Below, in pieces: positions 47,031-58,834 of a stretch of DNA of 64,000 bases. The first letter of the stretch is position 1. Each line of letters opens with the position of its first letter. Made by a program: the position numbers and the translations under genes. Under the pieces are notes generated by a model. It did not search any database and had not been told where the DNA came from. It worked only from the letters and a program-made list of their open reading frames with translations. The stretch spans positions 1 through 64,000 of the forward strand of contig JAMQCK010000022.1 of NCBI GenBank assembly GCA_024196135.1, given 5' to 3'. The stretch comes from Pleurotus ostreatus/Saccharomyces cerevisiae fusant. Its lineage: Eukaryota > Opisthokonta.

Positions 47031-48018
47031 AGTATCGTGATTAAATTCGTGAGAGGGTAAATGCGGATTGTTTTCGTGAGTGTCGGTGAGTCGTCAGTCA
47101 AAGGGAATTCAGTGACGAGCTTGCCGCGCACCTGTCCTTATATCTCGCTGGCCGCGAAGCTATGACAGAGTAGATGACACCGTCCGTCTCGCGCGCCACC
47201 GTAACCCCAGACTGACGTAGAGCTTGGGACAATGGCGCACGTCCTCCATCCTGATTTACACGCCCTTCTCGAAGCTACACGGACAGCCTAGCAAGAGGGA
47301 AAATACGTGCACAAGGTGACCCAGTTCCCCAGTCATTGTTGCGACGATTAGGTGGTTCGGGACAAAAGCTGAGATCAATCACTTCGTCCTATGACGTTAC
47401 ACGTCTCCAAAAGGAAGGCTTTGTACTCGGACACGTGGGCACCCTGCGTCGGGCGTCAAGAATGAGGTCTACGCTTGAAGTTCTAAGGAGCGGCAGGCTA
47501 AGTAGGGACTCAATACTCAATACTCAATCCCAGATTTTGAGGATGAGAAAACGAAACGATCAAGATGCATACCGGAAAACCCCGAACTTCGCGGATGCAA
47601 ATGCCAAAAAAGGTTAACTTATCTCCGGCTGTCTCTTCCTGACATCACGCTTCACCATCACTCACATCCAGGTTATCTGGATTGCTCTCTTTCCTTTGTA
47701 TGCAGATCCTGGCGTCTGGGTGTGATCTGTCTCTTCTCGGAACGCCCGACCATGTTACCCGAGCATCGGCTTCTCATGTGGATCGACGAGGGCAGTGTGA
47801 ACAGCATGTCAAAGTGCTCGGGGCGAGCTACTTGTAATGCATTCATCGTCTTATACGGCCTGCTCGCTACTATTGACATAGATGCCTCGGAACATCCTGA
47901 GGCTCGCCCTCTTGCCATTCCTTGACGCTCCTATACCGCTCGCGATATCGAGTGGTTCACCGGTACGCATTCCAGGCCCGCAACGCTGCAGGACAATGCT
48001 TGAACCCTCACAGCAGCG
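47031..48018. promoter_or_regulatory. divergent intergenic region, HAM1-like / membrane copy B
   Basis: This 988-base interval separates divergent starts. A minus-strand GATATAAGG at about 47137-47145 lies about 110 bases upstream of the HAM1-like start and may be its TATA box. An ACTCAATACTCAAT-type short repeat occurs near 47508-47526. No coding region is supported. Confidence 0.4.
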
Positions 48019-50405
48019 ATGTTAAGGCGCATTCTTGACGCCTTGTACGCTGCCCTAGACCGTGTTTACGTTCTGCGGCAGCTGTCCTACGCGCTGCATG
48101 GCTTCCTCGTCGGTCTTCATCTGGCCCTGGGCATCCTTCACCTCCTTCCTCTCGAGCAATCTATCACGTTCTCTCTTTCACCCGACGACGATCCCTCTGA
48201 TACCTCGCTCGCTGTGGCCATGACCATGTCCGGGACCATCTTCGCAACGGTACGAACACACATCAAGCGCGTCCTCTACTGCCCCCGAGGTACTAACGCA
48301 GACCCGCACAGCTCTACGGGTCTCTCCTCATCTGGATCACACAGAAGCTAGCGTTGCGGCGCTTGTTGACGAGCCGCCAGACGTTGACGGCAATGCATGA
48401 CGAGTACAATTCGTGGATCGGTATCGGGTCTGCGATGCTTGCGCTTGCTGGTCAGCGCAGGATACGGAGCGCGCTTCCTTGGGTATCGTGCATAACTGCG
48501 TATCTAGTTTGCATCACGGCCCTCCACTCGACTGTTCCTTCAATGGTCACCGTTAAAATCGGTGAGGTGGACTTCAAGGACTACGTCACGACTCGCCTGG
48601 CGTATCCGGACGTGAAAGGCATGCTGTAGTAAGCCCATCTGCATCTTTCTTAAATCCCAAATTCATTGGTTTCCTTTCAGCTCTGGCGCGTCGAACTCGG
48701 AGAACGTGCCCAACCTCTACCACGCCCTCTTCACCGACGCCTCGAGTCTGCTACCCTACATCGCACTCCTCAACGGCGACCAGGAGCCAGGTCTGGCGCG
48801 CTCGACCATATACGACATAACCATGCCCGAGGCAGGCATGCGCCAGAGCAACAGTACCACTCTCGTCAACTCGACGACCTTTTCCGTCAAGTGCGGCAAG
48901 CTGGAGTCGCTTGAGCTCGAAGACTATCATCCCAAGGACGCACGGGAAGTACGACACTATGACCTCTCGCATGTGTATCCAAATGGCACGAAGCAGGATG
49001 GTTTGCGAATTAATAATATGCAGCGTGAGCTTATTCCTTCACGTTGATTCTGTGTTCGATGCCGAACGTCTACATTCTCAGCGAACAACGCCATGGCCTT
49101 CGCCTGGCTCAACAGCTCGCCGGCCGCCGACGCTCGCCCCGCCTACAACCGCAGCTTCTACCTCTACGGCACCTTCAACGTCATGGACTCCGCAGGCGTC
49201 TGGCTGCCCAACCTCACCCTTCCGCAGCGTCTCGCCGCCGGTGCGCCCGTCAATATGTCCGTCGTCGGCTGCAACCTGTATAGCAACGACTCGTTCGTCC
49301 ATGTGAACACGACGACGCGGCTTGCTGTGCGCGAGGAGGTGGCCAACATGAGCACGAGCGCGCATTGGGAGTCGTATGAACCGCAGGCGGATGTGGCAAA
49401 GGCGGAGGAGCTGGATATTCTGGATTTGGTGCGCAAATGCATTTGCTCGTGTGCTGTGGAGGTGATAGTCATGCGGTTGTAAAGTGGACGACGGCTATCT
49501 CCAAGCAATACGAGACGAACTTCAGTCTGGGGAGATCGGAGACGCATAAGCTTGGCTTTATGGCAAAGTACGGCTCCTTTCTACCCCGCAAGCCTATTAG
49601 CGCATGCTCACACTGTCACAGGTATCTTACTGCGCGTCTGGGACTCAAACTCCCAAGCTATTCCGGCGCATACGTTCCACGGCAACGGGTCCATCTATAT
49701 GAACTGGAGAATGCGCTCAGCGAACTGGTCGCCTCGTATTTCTGGGCGTGTATGTACTGGCCTACATCGCATCGGCTGTTCTCTCATGATTTCGCAGTAA
49801 ACCAAGTGAATACGAACAATCAGTACGGCATCGAGCGCACGAGTGTAACTACCACCCTCGTACGCATGCCTGTTCGGAAATTCCGCGTGCGTCTCGTTAC
49901 ACCTCAATCACCACTCTCCCTGCTCTAACCTGAACCTCTTTTCCCGTAGCTCAACCGCCTCTCCATCTTCAGCGGCCTCGTCATCTCCCTCGCGCTGCTC
50001 GTCATGAACTACCTCCTCGTCCGCCCGCGCATCTCGCGTGCCAAGCACGCCGTCGACATCCTCGACTCGCTCGGCCTCCTGCAGACCGTGTGGTTCCTGC
50101 GCGATCGGCCGGATGTGCTCAGTACGGTCGGGAGGGTGGAGAATCCGGTGGAGGACGATTTGAGGCTCGCGGGGATGTTTGTGCTGGAGCCGGATATGAG
50201 GGATTCGGTGTGCGCTCGGGGAGGAGGGTGTGCTCGGGGTGGGGTTTGTGCTGGTGTAGGGGAGGCGCCGATTCCGTTAGTGTTGATGCCAGCGGAGACG
50301 GATCAGTGGCGAGAGGGAGAAGTGGGATGGGAAGAGTTAGGGGCGGCGAAGATCGACGCCGACTCCACGCCGCCACACTGGCAGGCGTTCGATAGGCAGG
50401 GGTAA
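48019..50405 (+). CDS. multi-pass membrane protein of unknown function, copy B
   Basis: Eight exons: 48019-48249, 48312-48628, 48681-49024, 49082-49428, 49485-49567, 49622-49749, 49798-49886, 49950-50405; 664 residues. Exons 2, 5, 6 and 7 have exactly the same lengths as in copy A (317, 83, 128 and 89 nt), and all intron phases agree. Shared protein lines include LTSRQTLTAMHDEYNSWIGI, DASSLLPY, YHPKDAREV, APVNMS and VVGCNL. It has the same predicted topology: hydrophobic N-terminus, three spans, a large glycosylated region, a C-terminal span and a cytosolic tail. The tail carries a Gly/Cys insertion (CARGGGCARGGVCAGVGE) absent from copy A. The function is unknown. Confidence 0.8.
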
Positions 50406-51060
50406 GACTCGATGGGGCCCGAAGTTTACGTCCATCTCTCCAGCCTGTATTACGCGCACGCCAGGTAGACTTGAAGATACACCTACTCTCGGACTGATGC
50501 ATATTCTTGGAGTTGCACGACCATACGAGCTTGTTGTCGCCGCGCCCAAGAGCTCAATGGAACCGTGGCTGCGAAGGTCAGCATGTCAAATAGCCGGCAG
50601 TCGCCGGCGTGGACAAGACGGACAACGTGCGTGTCCTCAACCATCACTCATCACACCCCTTGGCTAAGCGCCCGTTCCTGCGAAAGACGAGCACCACGAC
50701 GGCGCCTCTGAGGGCCTCGGGTCGGAATGACACTGCCCGAGTCGAGTTACGGGCTATACCACCTCCACCACTCATGTCGGTGGCTGAATTGCGCGGGAAG
50801 ACTCCATGATCGCCTGTTCCGCGGCCCGCCTTCTGCACCCCATTCCGTACATGGCGGTGGTCACTATGATGGTCAGAGAACCCAGAAGTCACCTCGACCG
50901 CCTCAATGAACGTCCGATGACGGTGGGGTAGCCCCTTCGTCGGACTTCTGCAGTCTCCGGGCGCTGATCTCACTGCCGGGAGAACTGCTGCTGTACGTGC
51001 TCACCCCCACCTTGCTTGCCTTCAGAGTTCATCTGGTCTGTGCTAGCGAAAGAGGAGAAT
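50406..51060. other. intergenic, no gene seen
   Basis: These 655 bases separate membrane copy B from the glutaminase-like gene, both on the plus strand. Short open frames on both strands lack any family signature. Confidence 0.4.
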
Positions 51061-54000
51061 ATGCGCTTGCTGGCGACATTAGCGCCGCTCGTGGCCGTCT
51101 TTCGCCTTGCGATGATCGGCGTTCGGGGACAGCAATCCCAACAGTCGTTCACGCCAGCCTGGGTCCCACTCGCGGTACGATCGCCGCATCTGAACACCTG
51201 GGTCTGGAAGAGCAGTGAGATCACAAACCATTGGCCAGGTTTTGGGCTTGATACCGACGTGAGTGGCACGCTTGCAGAGAGCGGCATCCAGCTGACGGCC
51301 CTATGCAGAAAATCCTCGCATGGTCACAGTTCGTCAAAGTCGACGACATCAACTACAGCCTTTTAAGGAATTATGAATTTTCCCCGAACTATACCGTGAA
51401 GAGCTCACGGATGACGCCCACTCGCACGGTCATTGTCGCCGACCTAGGCGGCTTCGTCGAAGTTACTACGACGTTCTTGAGTCCGATCGAGGTGTGCTGC
51501 CTTTCCATCCTTGCTATTCTGATGCTCATGCCATCTTATGTGACCAGACTGACGATATGGTGCTGCAGTCGATGCCGTTCGCGTACATGTCCGTCAGAGT
51601 TTCGTCAATCGATGGAAACTCGCATACGGTCTCGCTTTACTCGGATGTCACTGCTGGTGTGTACATCTCGACGAACTGACACCTCCAAGTCGTAATGCTA
51701 TGATTTCAGAATGGGTTTCCGTCGATGGTAATACTATCGTGACATGGAAGACAGATCCTGCTGTTGCTTCCACCTATCACTCGGTTCAGCGCAAGGAGCC
51801 GCAACCGTTTAAGGAGAACGCGGGTGTAGCGGAAGATGCGACCCTTTTCTTTGGAATCAAGGCATCGGTATGTGTCACGCATTTTGCTGGAGCTCTCTGA
51901 CTTCTCCCATAGTCGCCCCCCATGTCATTTCGTACTGATGGAGGAGATAGAGCCCGCGATGTGTTCATCAAGGAGGGAAACTTAGGCAACCAGGCAACCA
52001 TGAATGACCGCGCCATCAGTGACGATTGGCCGGTCATGGCTTTTGCGTACGACCTGGGCACCGTCAAGGATGAGAGCGAGGAGGTCGTGTGGGCGATTGG
52101 TCTGGCCCGCGACCAAATTATGCAGCTAGGCGATGAGTCTGGAGGACAAATACGTTACCCGTACTTTCTCTCTCGCTATAACACAACGAGCGATGCGGTG
52201 GGCATGGTTAGTCGGCAATAATACAGAGATTTACTGACTTCTACAGTTCCGTGCCTTCCTTCAGGACTACGATGGGGCGTCATCACGAGCGGATGACTTT
52301 GATTCAAGAATTATGAGCGTGGCTTCAAACAAGTCCATCGAGTACGCTGATCTGGTCGCTCTCGGTACGCGCCAGGCCATGGCTGGCCTCGAGATCACGG
52401 TTTCCGTCAATCTCGACGGATCTGTCAATACTTCGGACGTCCAGGCGTTCATGAAGGACAGCGGTAATAGCCTGTACGCATCCAATTCTCTTTGATAGTG
52501 TTCTTGCCCATTGACATCTACGTAGCCACGTCAATTCTGTTCAGGTCATGTACGCGGCCGCGCCAGCATTGTTGTATATCAATTCGACATGGCTCGGTTA
52601 CCTTCTGAAGGCGTCGCTGCAACACGCGAGCTCACTGTCGCCCTCGCCTGGGACTGCGCCGCAAGATCTAGGTATATATCATCGCTCTCATCGCGCGTGA
52701 TCTTGACAGAGGAATTCATCGTACGCAGGCTTTTCGTACCCTGCAGCGTCCGACGGCACGTCTTCGCCAGACTCCTCACTGGGCTTGGAAGGTGAGCCAT
52801 TTTTATCCGCCGTAAGCCCCATAGCTTACTTTGCGCAGCGTCGAGCACACTTCTTGTCTTAGCCTACTCGCACGCGGCTTTCTCGGGAGATGGTACTCTG
52901 ATCCAGGAATATGTGAGCTGTGTCGTCACGATGCACCCTTTCAGGTATTTGCTGACCCACGCTTTACAGTACGACATGCTCAAGACATGGGCGGACTACC
53001 TGACTCAGCATACACTGTGTCCAGGCCAGGATCAGTGCGTGCCTTTCGACGCTATATAGCCCATTTAACTGACTCTTGATACAGGAATACAGCCGAGGGT
53101 GACAATGGCGCAAATAACACCAATCTCGCGCTGAAGGGGATTCTGGGTCTTCAGGCTATGTCTCTTATTAGCGAAGCGCTCGACAAGGACGCAGATGCGG
53201 CCGGCTATGCGGGAAACGCGTCGGACTTGATTGGGCAGTGGAAGGGCCTGGCCGTCGCGGGGGACCATCTGGCACTGACCTACGACGACTCGTCGAGTAG
53301 CGGCCTGATCTTCAACATGTACGCCGACAAGCTGCTCAAGACGAACATGATCTCGGACGACGTTTGTCGTCTCTTCTGGCTGATTTGGAGGTTCCTGACG
53401 ATGACCGCAGGTTTATGAGCTTCAAACGAAATTCTATGGCGACGCGCTCGGCTCTGGGCAAGCCCCATACGGTCTTCCCTACAGCAGCGACCACAGAACT
53501 GGAGGTCGTGCAGATATATCTCTCCTCGCGGCAGCGACAGCATCGTCGAATGTTACGACACGTGACGCTTTCGTCAAGAGCGTATGGAACAGGGCTGCCA
53601 ACAACAGCTTGGACGGCTGCTTTCCTTACGCGTATAGTCTGGATACAGGCACAGTAAACACGGGTACGGGAAGTCCGGCCCTCGGCGCGGTGTACTCTTT
53701 CCTTGCTCTCGAGTGAGTTGCATCGACGCCTCTGCACGCGCCAGGAGCTGACGAGCACGGACAGTCTCGAGAAACAACCCATCTCCCTCCCGGCGGCAGA
53801 AGACAGCAGCCGAAGCGCCAGGACCAGAGCCATCATTGGCGGCGTTGTAGGAGGAGTTGGCGGCGCCGCATTGGTGGCACTTGCGGTGTTCGTCTTCCTG
53901 CGCCGTCGGGCTCAATTGAACACGAAGGTCATACCCGAATCAATCGATGGCTTCTCGAGGGATACATCGTCGCTGCCACAGCCATGGCGCGCGTCAGGCT

Positions 54001-54347
54001 CGGAGGGTGGCAGTCCTCGCAAGCGCCGCAACGTGGCGACACCCGGCGTCACTGTCTCGAACGTTTCGAGTCGACTGGCAAGCGACGTGCAGAAGACGCG
54101 GCTACCCTCCACTGCGACAACATCCAACGCTGGGCCGTCCCATACATCTGACAGAACACCCATCAACTTGGAAACTAATGCGCAGCCAGACTCGACAGGG
54201 AGCGCCCATGACTCCAGCAATGCAGCGGGAGATACGACGCTTCTTCGCGACGAATTGGAAAACCTTCGACGAGAGGTGGTGGAAATACGACAGCAACGAT
54301 TGTACGAAGATGTACCGCCTCCAGAGTACTCTGATGGCGGAAATTGA
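51061..54347 (+). CDS. glutaminase A-like protein with C-terminal membrane anchor
   Basis: Thirteen exons: 51061-51258, 51309-51491, 51569-51656, 51710-51867, 51913-52206, 52247-52473, 52526-52671, 52729-52791, 52839-52912, 52970-53034, 53085-53361, 53411-53712, 53765-54347; 885 residues. It begins with a hydrophobic signal peptide, then AVRSPHLNTWV, the entry of the fungal GtaA family. LSPIE, SMPFAYMSV, EYADLVALGTRQAMAGLEI, APALLYINS and NNTNLALKGILGLQAMSLIS follow in family order (DUF5127, DUF4965 and DUF1793 regions). Such secreted enzymes are described as hydrolysing glutamine to glutamate. After the catalytic part, a Ser-rich linker leads to IIGGVVGGVGGAALVALAVF, a single membrane span, a basic stop (RRR) and a disordered Ser/Thr-rich cytosolic tail. 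The protein is therefore probably anchored at the plasma membrane. Activity is inferred. Confidence 0.86.
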
Positions 54348-54686
54348 GAAATTCCACGTGAATGGATATTGCATTGAGCCTGGTCGTGATGGTTGGTTAT
54401 ATGAAATATGTCTACGACAGCATCTAGGGCTTTGATACCTGTATCTTGAGTTCGAGGGACAGGTCAAGCGCAGGATTCGAACCAAGGACCGGAGATCACC
54501 GCGTAATTGCTGTTGGGAGTCGAGACTGGAGGCTTCTCCCGACTTGCCTTCCTTCCGTTGACTTCCAGTCTTCTAATCGTCAAAGCTCGTTACGCACCCG
54601 TTGCTATACAGCCTGCTTTTTCTTGCACTTCTTCGACCCCAGCGCTTCAACGGCAAGACGAATGAACAAGTACTTGGGCCGGCAAG

Positions 54687-54700
54687 CCGCGTCACTCCGG
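54687..54700. promoter_or_regulatory. conserved CCG/CGG promoter element, copy 1
   Basis: CCGCGTCACTCCGG lies 385 bases upstream of the first aldo-keto reductase start. The tandem copy has CCGCGTTACTCCGG at 57025-57038, 373 bases upstream. The flanking bases are also alike. Confidence 0.5.
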
Positions 54701-54780
54701 TTGTCCGCGCCATGCTCAACAGAAGTGCGCTTCTACCAAGCTCGCACCTGAGTCCAGCGATATGGCGTACGTGGAATTGT

Positions 54781-54789
54781 CCGAAACGG
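54781..54789. promoter_or_regulatory. CCGAAACGG element, copy 1 (possible Zn2Cys6 site)
   Basis: CCGAAACGG is an everted CCG-N3-CGG pair of the kind bound by Zn2Cys6 regulators. It lies 291 bases upstream of the first aldo-keto reductase and recurs 304 bases upstream of the second. Confidence 0.45.
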
Positions 54790-55003
54790 AGATTTCTACT
54801 AGGCACAACATGCCTCATGACTATATCGTTATGGAAAGGAGGAACGTTCATGCTGGGCGAAGTCGACCTGGAACTTTTCACCGTGGACTTGGACCGGTTA
54901 GCCCTAACCGCACTCCGGGGGTGGTTTAACATCGGTCTCGGGTACGTAGGCATGTTGACACATATCACCCACGGCCGACTGCGGTAGCTAACGACGCTGA
55001 GGA

Positions 55004-55009
55004 TATAAA
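55004..55009 (+). promoter_or_regulatory. TATA box of aldo-keto reductase 1
   Basis: TATAAA in the context GGATATAAAGTGCGCG begins 68 bases upstream of the ATG at 55072. The tandem copy has the same motif at exactly the same distance. Confidence 0.65.
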
Positions 55010-55071
55010 GTGCGCGAGCAACAGTCACTCAAAGGAACGGAGAATCCTGAGGTTCTTACCCGAACGCCACC

Positions 55072-56500
55072 ATGTCACCTCCATCCGTCAAGTATGTCCA
55101 GCTCGGCAAGAGCGGATTGCGAATCTCGCTTCCCATCGTGCGTACTCAGCGGCCTTGTCGCATATCGCATCGCTCAACGCCGCCCTTAGCTTGGTGCATC
55201 GAGCTTCGGGAATCCAAAGTGGGGGGTACGTACGGACTTTGGCCTGCCAATCCATGTATGCTGACATCTATCAGGCAGCGGACGAGTCAATGCAGTGGGT
55301 CCTTGGTGAAGAACAGGCGCTCCCAATCCTCAAAGCTGCCTGGGACCGCGGAATCAAGTAAGAAGATCGCCAGAATTTGCTTCAAAGACGACTCACTGTT
55401 TGGCAGCACCATTGACACTGCTAACCTGTATTCTAATGGCGACTCCGAGCGCATCGTGGCCAAGTTCATCGAGAAGGTGAGTCTTTCGACGTCCTCACAT
55501 CTTCGCGTTCACTGAATCGGGATGTAGTACCGGATTCCTCGCGAAGAGATTGTCATCTCCACCAAATGCTGGGGTCTCGTAGGGAAAGGTCCTGACCACG
55601 ACATCATAACTTCCCAGTTCCCGGCCATGAGCGAGCGCAAGGAGTACATCAACCAGTCGGGCCTCTCTCGCGCAGCCATTTTCCACGCCGTCGAGGGCTC
55701 GCTGGCGCGGCTGAACACGTCCTACATCGATCTCCTTCACATCCATCGCTTCGACTTCAATGTGCCACCCGAGGAGACGATGAAGGCCCTGCACGACCTC
55801 GTCCAGTCCGGTAAGGTCCTTTACATTGGCGCGAGCTCGATGCGGGCATGGCAATTTGCGCTCCTCAACAAGGTCGCCGAGAAGCATGGCTGGACGAAGT
55901 TCGTCAGTATGCAGAACGAGTACTCTCTTCTTTACCGCGAGGAGGTGAGTTTGTCCAGGCGCTCGTGCAGAACTTGTTCAGAGCTGACAATTTCGTTCAG
56001 GAGCGGGAGATGCTCCCGTACTGCAAGTTCCACGGTATCGGCGTAATCCCATATTCGCCGCTTGCTGGCGGCTTGCTCGCGCGGCCTCGCGAGTCTGCTG
56101 AAACTCCGCGCCACAAGCTCTCCTCCTCCCTAGGGCTGATCAAGATCGATCAAGCGGACACGGAAATCATCAAGCGCGTGGAGGAGATTGCAAAGAAGCG
56201 CGGTTGGACGATGTCCCAGGTATGTCGCTACATACATCCTTCGTGTCGCTCGGGTGATATTGACAAGCTGCGCACTCAAGGTCGGCCTCGCCTGGGTACA
56301 GCGCAATGTCACAAGCCCTATTTCTGGCGCGAACTCTGTCGAGCGTGTTGACCAGGCTATCGTAGACGCAGAACTCACGGACGAAGAAGCTGCATACTTG
56401 GAGGAACCGTAAGTACCCCCAAAATCCGTCGTTCGCTCAATGGAACCCACTGACAGTATTGAGCAGATATCAGCCGAAGCCTGTGCGTGGACACGCCTGA
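55072..56500 (+). CDS. aldo-keto reductase 1 (aryl-alcohol dehydrogenase type)
   Basis: Eight exons: 55072-55137, 55190-55225, 55275-55357, 55407-55476, 55528-55944, 56001-56219, 56281-56408, 56467-56500; 350 residues. The TIM-barrel enzyme family reduces aldehydes with NADPH. Catalytic residues can be placed: Asp and Tyr in [12 protein letters not shown], Lys in [11 protein letters not shown], and His in [32 protein letters not shown] and [16 protein letters not shown] are typical of the aryl-alcohol dehydrogenase-like subfamily that white-rot fungi use on aromatic aldehydes. The NADPH-binding end is [20 protein letters not shown]. One oddity: the usual GAMSFGNP near the N-terminus reads GASSFGNP. 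The next gene is a tandem duplicate with matching exon sizes. The physiological substrate is inferred. Confidence 0.9.
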
Positions 56501-57024
56501 GGTCCTATCATCCTTGCGCCGTCCGTGACTGTACGACCACGGTGTGTTTTTGTACGTGTATCAGAACGCTCAAGTTGCCTGCAAATGGATGACACGTTCG
56601 CGCTTCTCTATCCACATTGCGCCCGTTCTGCTCTCGGGATGACCGGTCAACGGATACGCATCGTGGTGTATATATGCGAGCTTGTGAGGGGGACGATGTC
56701 AATGAGTTACAAAGTACGTGAATACAGCAGTCTGGATTAAGATTGCATGAGTGCTCGGATGGCGGAAGTTGCTGAAGCGATATGTACGAGATTACTTCCT
56801 GCATGGCAACATCGTGCGTGCAAGCGAAGACCAGCCACTAAGGTGTGCCAGGCGAGCCTGGGGCCCCACCGCCTGCAGATACGCCAGGAGCGGGAGTTGA
56901 ACCATCGACCGGAAATTGCCGTGGGAGCTTCATCGGTTTGGCCTGTCTCCCTCATTCCTGATTGCTGCCACTTCAGTGCCATAACGGAGGATATGTGCTT
57001 GTCGACCATTGCTGGGCCGACACG

Positions 57025-57038
57025 CCGCGTTACTCCGG
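57025..57038. promoter_or_regulatory. conserved CCG/CGG promoter element, copy 2
   Basis: CCGCGTTACTCCGG matches the element upstream of copy 1 at all but one base. Confidence 0.5.
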
Positions 57039-57093
57039 CTGTTCGTACCATGGCATACAGCACTCTGCTGATCCCGAACTTCAACTGCGATCC

Positions 57094-57102
57094 CCGAAAC
57101 GG
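57094..57102. promoter_or_regulatory. CCGAAACGG element, copy 2
   Basis: Identical nine-base everted CCG-N3-CGG pair, 304 bases upstream of the ATG; the following GAG is also shared with copy 1. Confidence 0.45.
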
Positions 57103-57329
57103 AGGCCGAATCGGAGCGTATTTCGAGGCACAGCGAGTCTCAAGGTAGTATCAACATTGAAAAGAGGGGAACCGACCTTGGACGAAGCAGGCCTGGAGCT
57201 TCAACCCGTAAGCATGGAGCGGTAGGTCTTACGCGCCTTTCGGCGACGGCTTCTTATCGGCACCAGGACGTGGGCACGCTTACACAGATCACTCCCAACT
57301 CTGACTGCAATGACTGTTCATACCCAAGG

Positions 57330-57335
57330 TATAAA
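57330..57335 (+). promoter_or_regulatory. TATA box of aldo-keto reductase 2
   Basis: TATAAA in GGTATAAAGAGCGCGG begins 68 bases upstream of the ATG at 57398, as in copy 1. Confidence 0.65.
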
Positions 57336-57397
57336 GAGCGCGGGTGAAGTGGCCAAAACCTACAGAGATTAACCGACGTCCTCCCTTGAATCCCACC

Positions 57398-58834
57398 ATG
57401 TCTTCTCCAACCGCCAAGTATGTTCAGCTGGGGAAAAGCGGGTTGCGCATCTCAGTTCCCATCGTACGTCTTCGTCTCCCTCTTCACATGGCAGATTTTT
57501 ACAGAAGGCGCAGGTCGGCGCAATGAGCTATGGGAATCCCAAGTGGGGGGTGCGTACAGTCTGCGAATTGATTTCTCTATTTTGACAGAGTCTTAGGCAA
57601 CGGACGAATCGACCAAGTGGGTTCTCGGTGAAGAGCAGGCGCTCCCAATTCTGAAAGCCGCTTGGGACCGCGGTATCAAGTCAGTACATATATCATAGAC
57701 CTTGGACGCTCATGAAGGACACTGACCGTTATTGAACAGCACCATCGATACCGCCAACATGTACTCTAATGGTGATTCCGAGCGCGTCGTGGCTAAATTC
57801 ATCGAGAAGGTAAGCTACAATGCCCGCGTCCACTGAGTCCTCTTTCGCCAACCCGGCTCCAGTACCAGATTCCTCGCGAAGAGGTCATCATCGCCACGAA
57901 ATGTTGGGGTCTTGTAGGGAAAGGTCCCGACCACGACGTTATGACTTGGGCACAGTTCCCGGCGATCAACGAGCGCAAGGAGTACATCAACCAGTCTGGT
58001 CTTTCGCGCGCGGCCATCTTCCACGCCGTCGAGGGCTCGTTGGCGCGGCTCAACACGTCCTACATCGACCTCCTTCAGATCCACCGCTTCGACGCCAACA
58101 CGCCGCCCGAGGAGACGATGAAGGCTTTGCACGACCTCGTCGAGTCGGGCAAGGTTCGTTATATTGGCGCGAGCTCGATGCGTGTCTGGCAGTTCGCTCT
58201 CCTCAACGAAGTCGCGGAAAAGCACAACTGGACTAAGTTCGTCAGCATGCAGAACGAGTATTCGCTGCTCTACCGCGAGGAGGTGATTTCTTCACGGTGC
58301 TCGTCGCCTCGGGTTCCTGGGCTGACGATGTCGTTTTAGGAGCGCGAGATGCTGGCATACTGCAAGTACCATGGCATCGGCGTGATTCCGTGGTCACCGC
58401 TTGCTGGCGGCTTGCTCGCGCGTCCTCGCGAGTCGGACTCGGCCAACACCCCCCGCGCGAAGCTCTTTACCTCCCTGGGGCTCAGCAACGCGGATGAAGT
58501 AGATGCGGAGATCATCAAGCGCGTCGAGGAAGTTGCTAAAGAGCGCGGCTGGACGATGTCGCAGGTGCGTTTGGGTGCATACTGTGAATCCTTCTGGCGG
58601 GACTGAGCATCTGAATAGGTCGCCCTCGCCTGGGCACAGCGCAGTGTCACCAGTCCGATTGTTGGCTTCAACTCGGTCAAGCGCGTTGACCAGGCTATCA
58701 TCGATGGAGAGCTCACGGATGAAGAGGCCAAATACCTGGAGGAGCCGTCAGTAGAGTTCGCTGCACGCTCATATCTACCACCCACTGACATTCTGTACAG
58801 ATACCAGCCGAAGCCCGTCCGCGGACACTCCTGA
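57398..58834 (+). CDS. aldo-keto reductase 2 (aryl-alcohol dehydrogenase type)
   Basis: Eight exons: 57398-57463, 57514-57549, 57597-57679, 57740-57809, 57863-58282, 58340-58564, 58619-58746, 58801-58834; 353 residues. Exons 1-4, 7 and 8 have the same lengths as in copy 1. Here the N-terminal motif is the usual [13 protein letters not shown]. The catalytic tetrad is visible as Asp and Tyr in [12 protein letters not shown], Lys in [10 protein letters not shown], and His in LLQIHRFD. Differences from copy 1 cluster in small insertions: LWAQ-type changes around [13 protein letters not shown] and a longer [12 protein letters not shown] segment. It probably reduces aromatic or aliphatic aldehydes with NADPH in the cytosol, with a substrate preference that may differ from copy 1. 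Confidence 0.92.

Larger units (their letters stand above)
54348..55071. promoter_or_regulatory. promoter region of aldo-keto reductase 1
   Basis: This 724-base interval is similar in parts to the upstream region of the tandem copy. Shared elements are at 54687-54700 (CCGCGTCACTCCGG), 54781-54789 (CCGAAACGG) and the TATA box at 55004. No coding region is supported, although open frames cross the interval. Confidence 0.5.
56501..57397. promoter_or_regulatory. promoter region of aldo-keto reductase 2
   Basis: This 897-base spacer between the tandem copies carries the promoter elements at 57025-57038, 57094-57102 and 57330-57335. The first 250 bases are the 3' flank of copy 1. No gene is supported. 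Confidence 0.5.

Noticed and set aside
54440..54560. tRNA-like T-loop GGTTCGAATCC on the minus strand
   Set aside because: The flanking bases do not form a five-pair T stem, and no anticodon or acceptor stem can be placed at the right distance.
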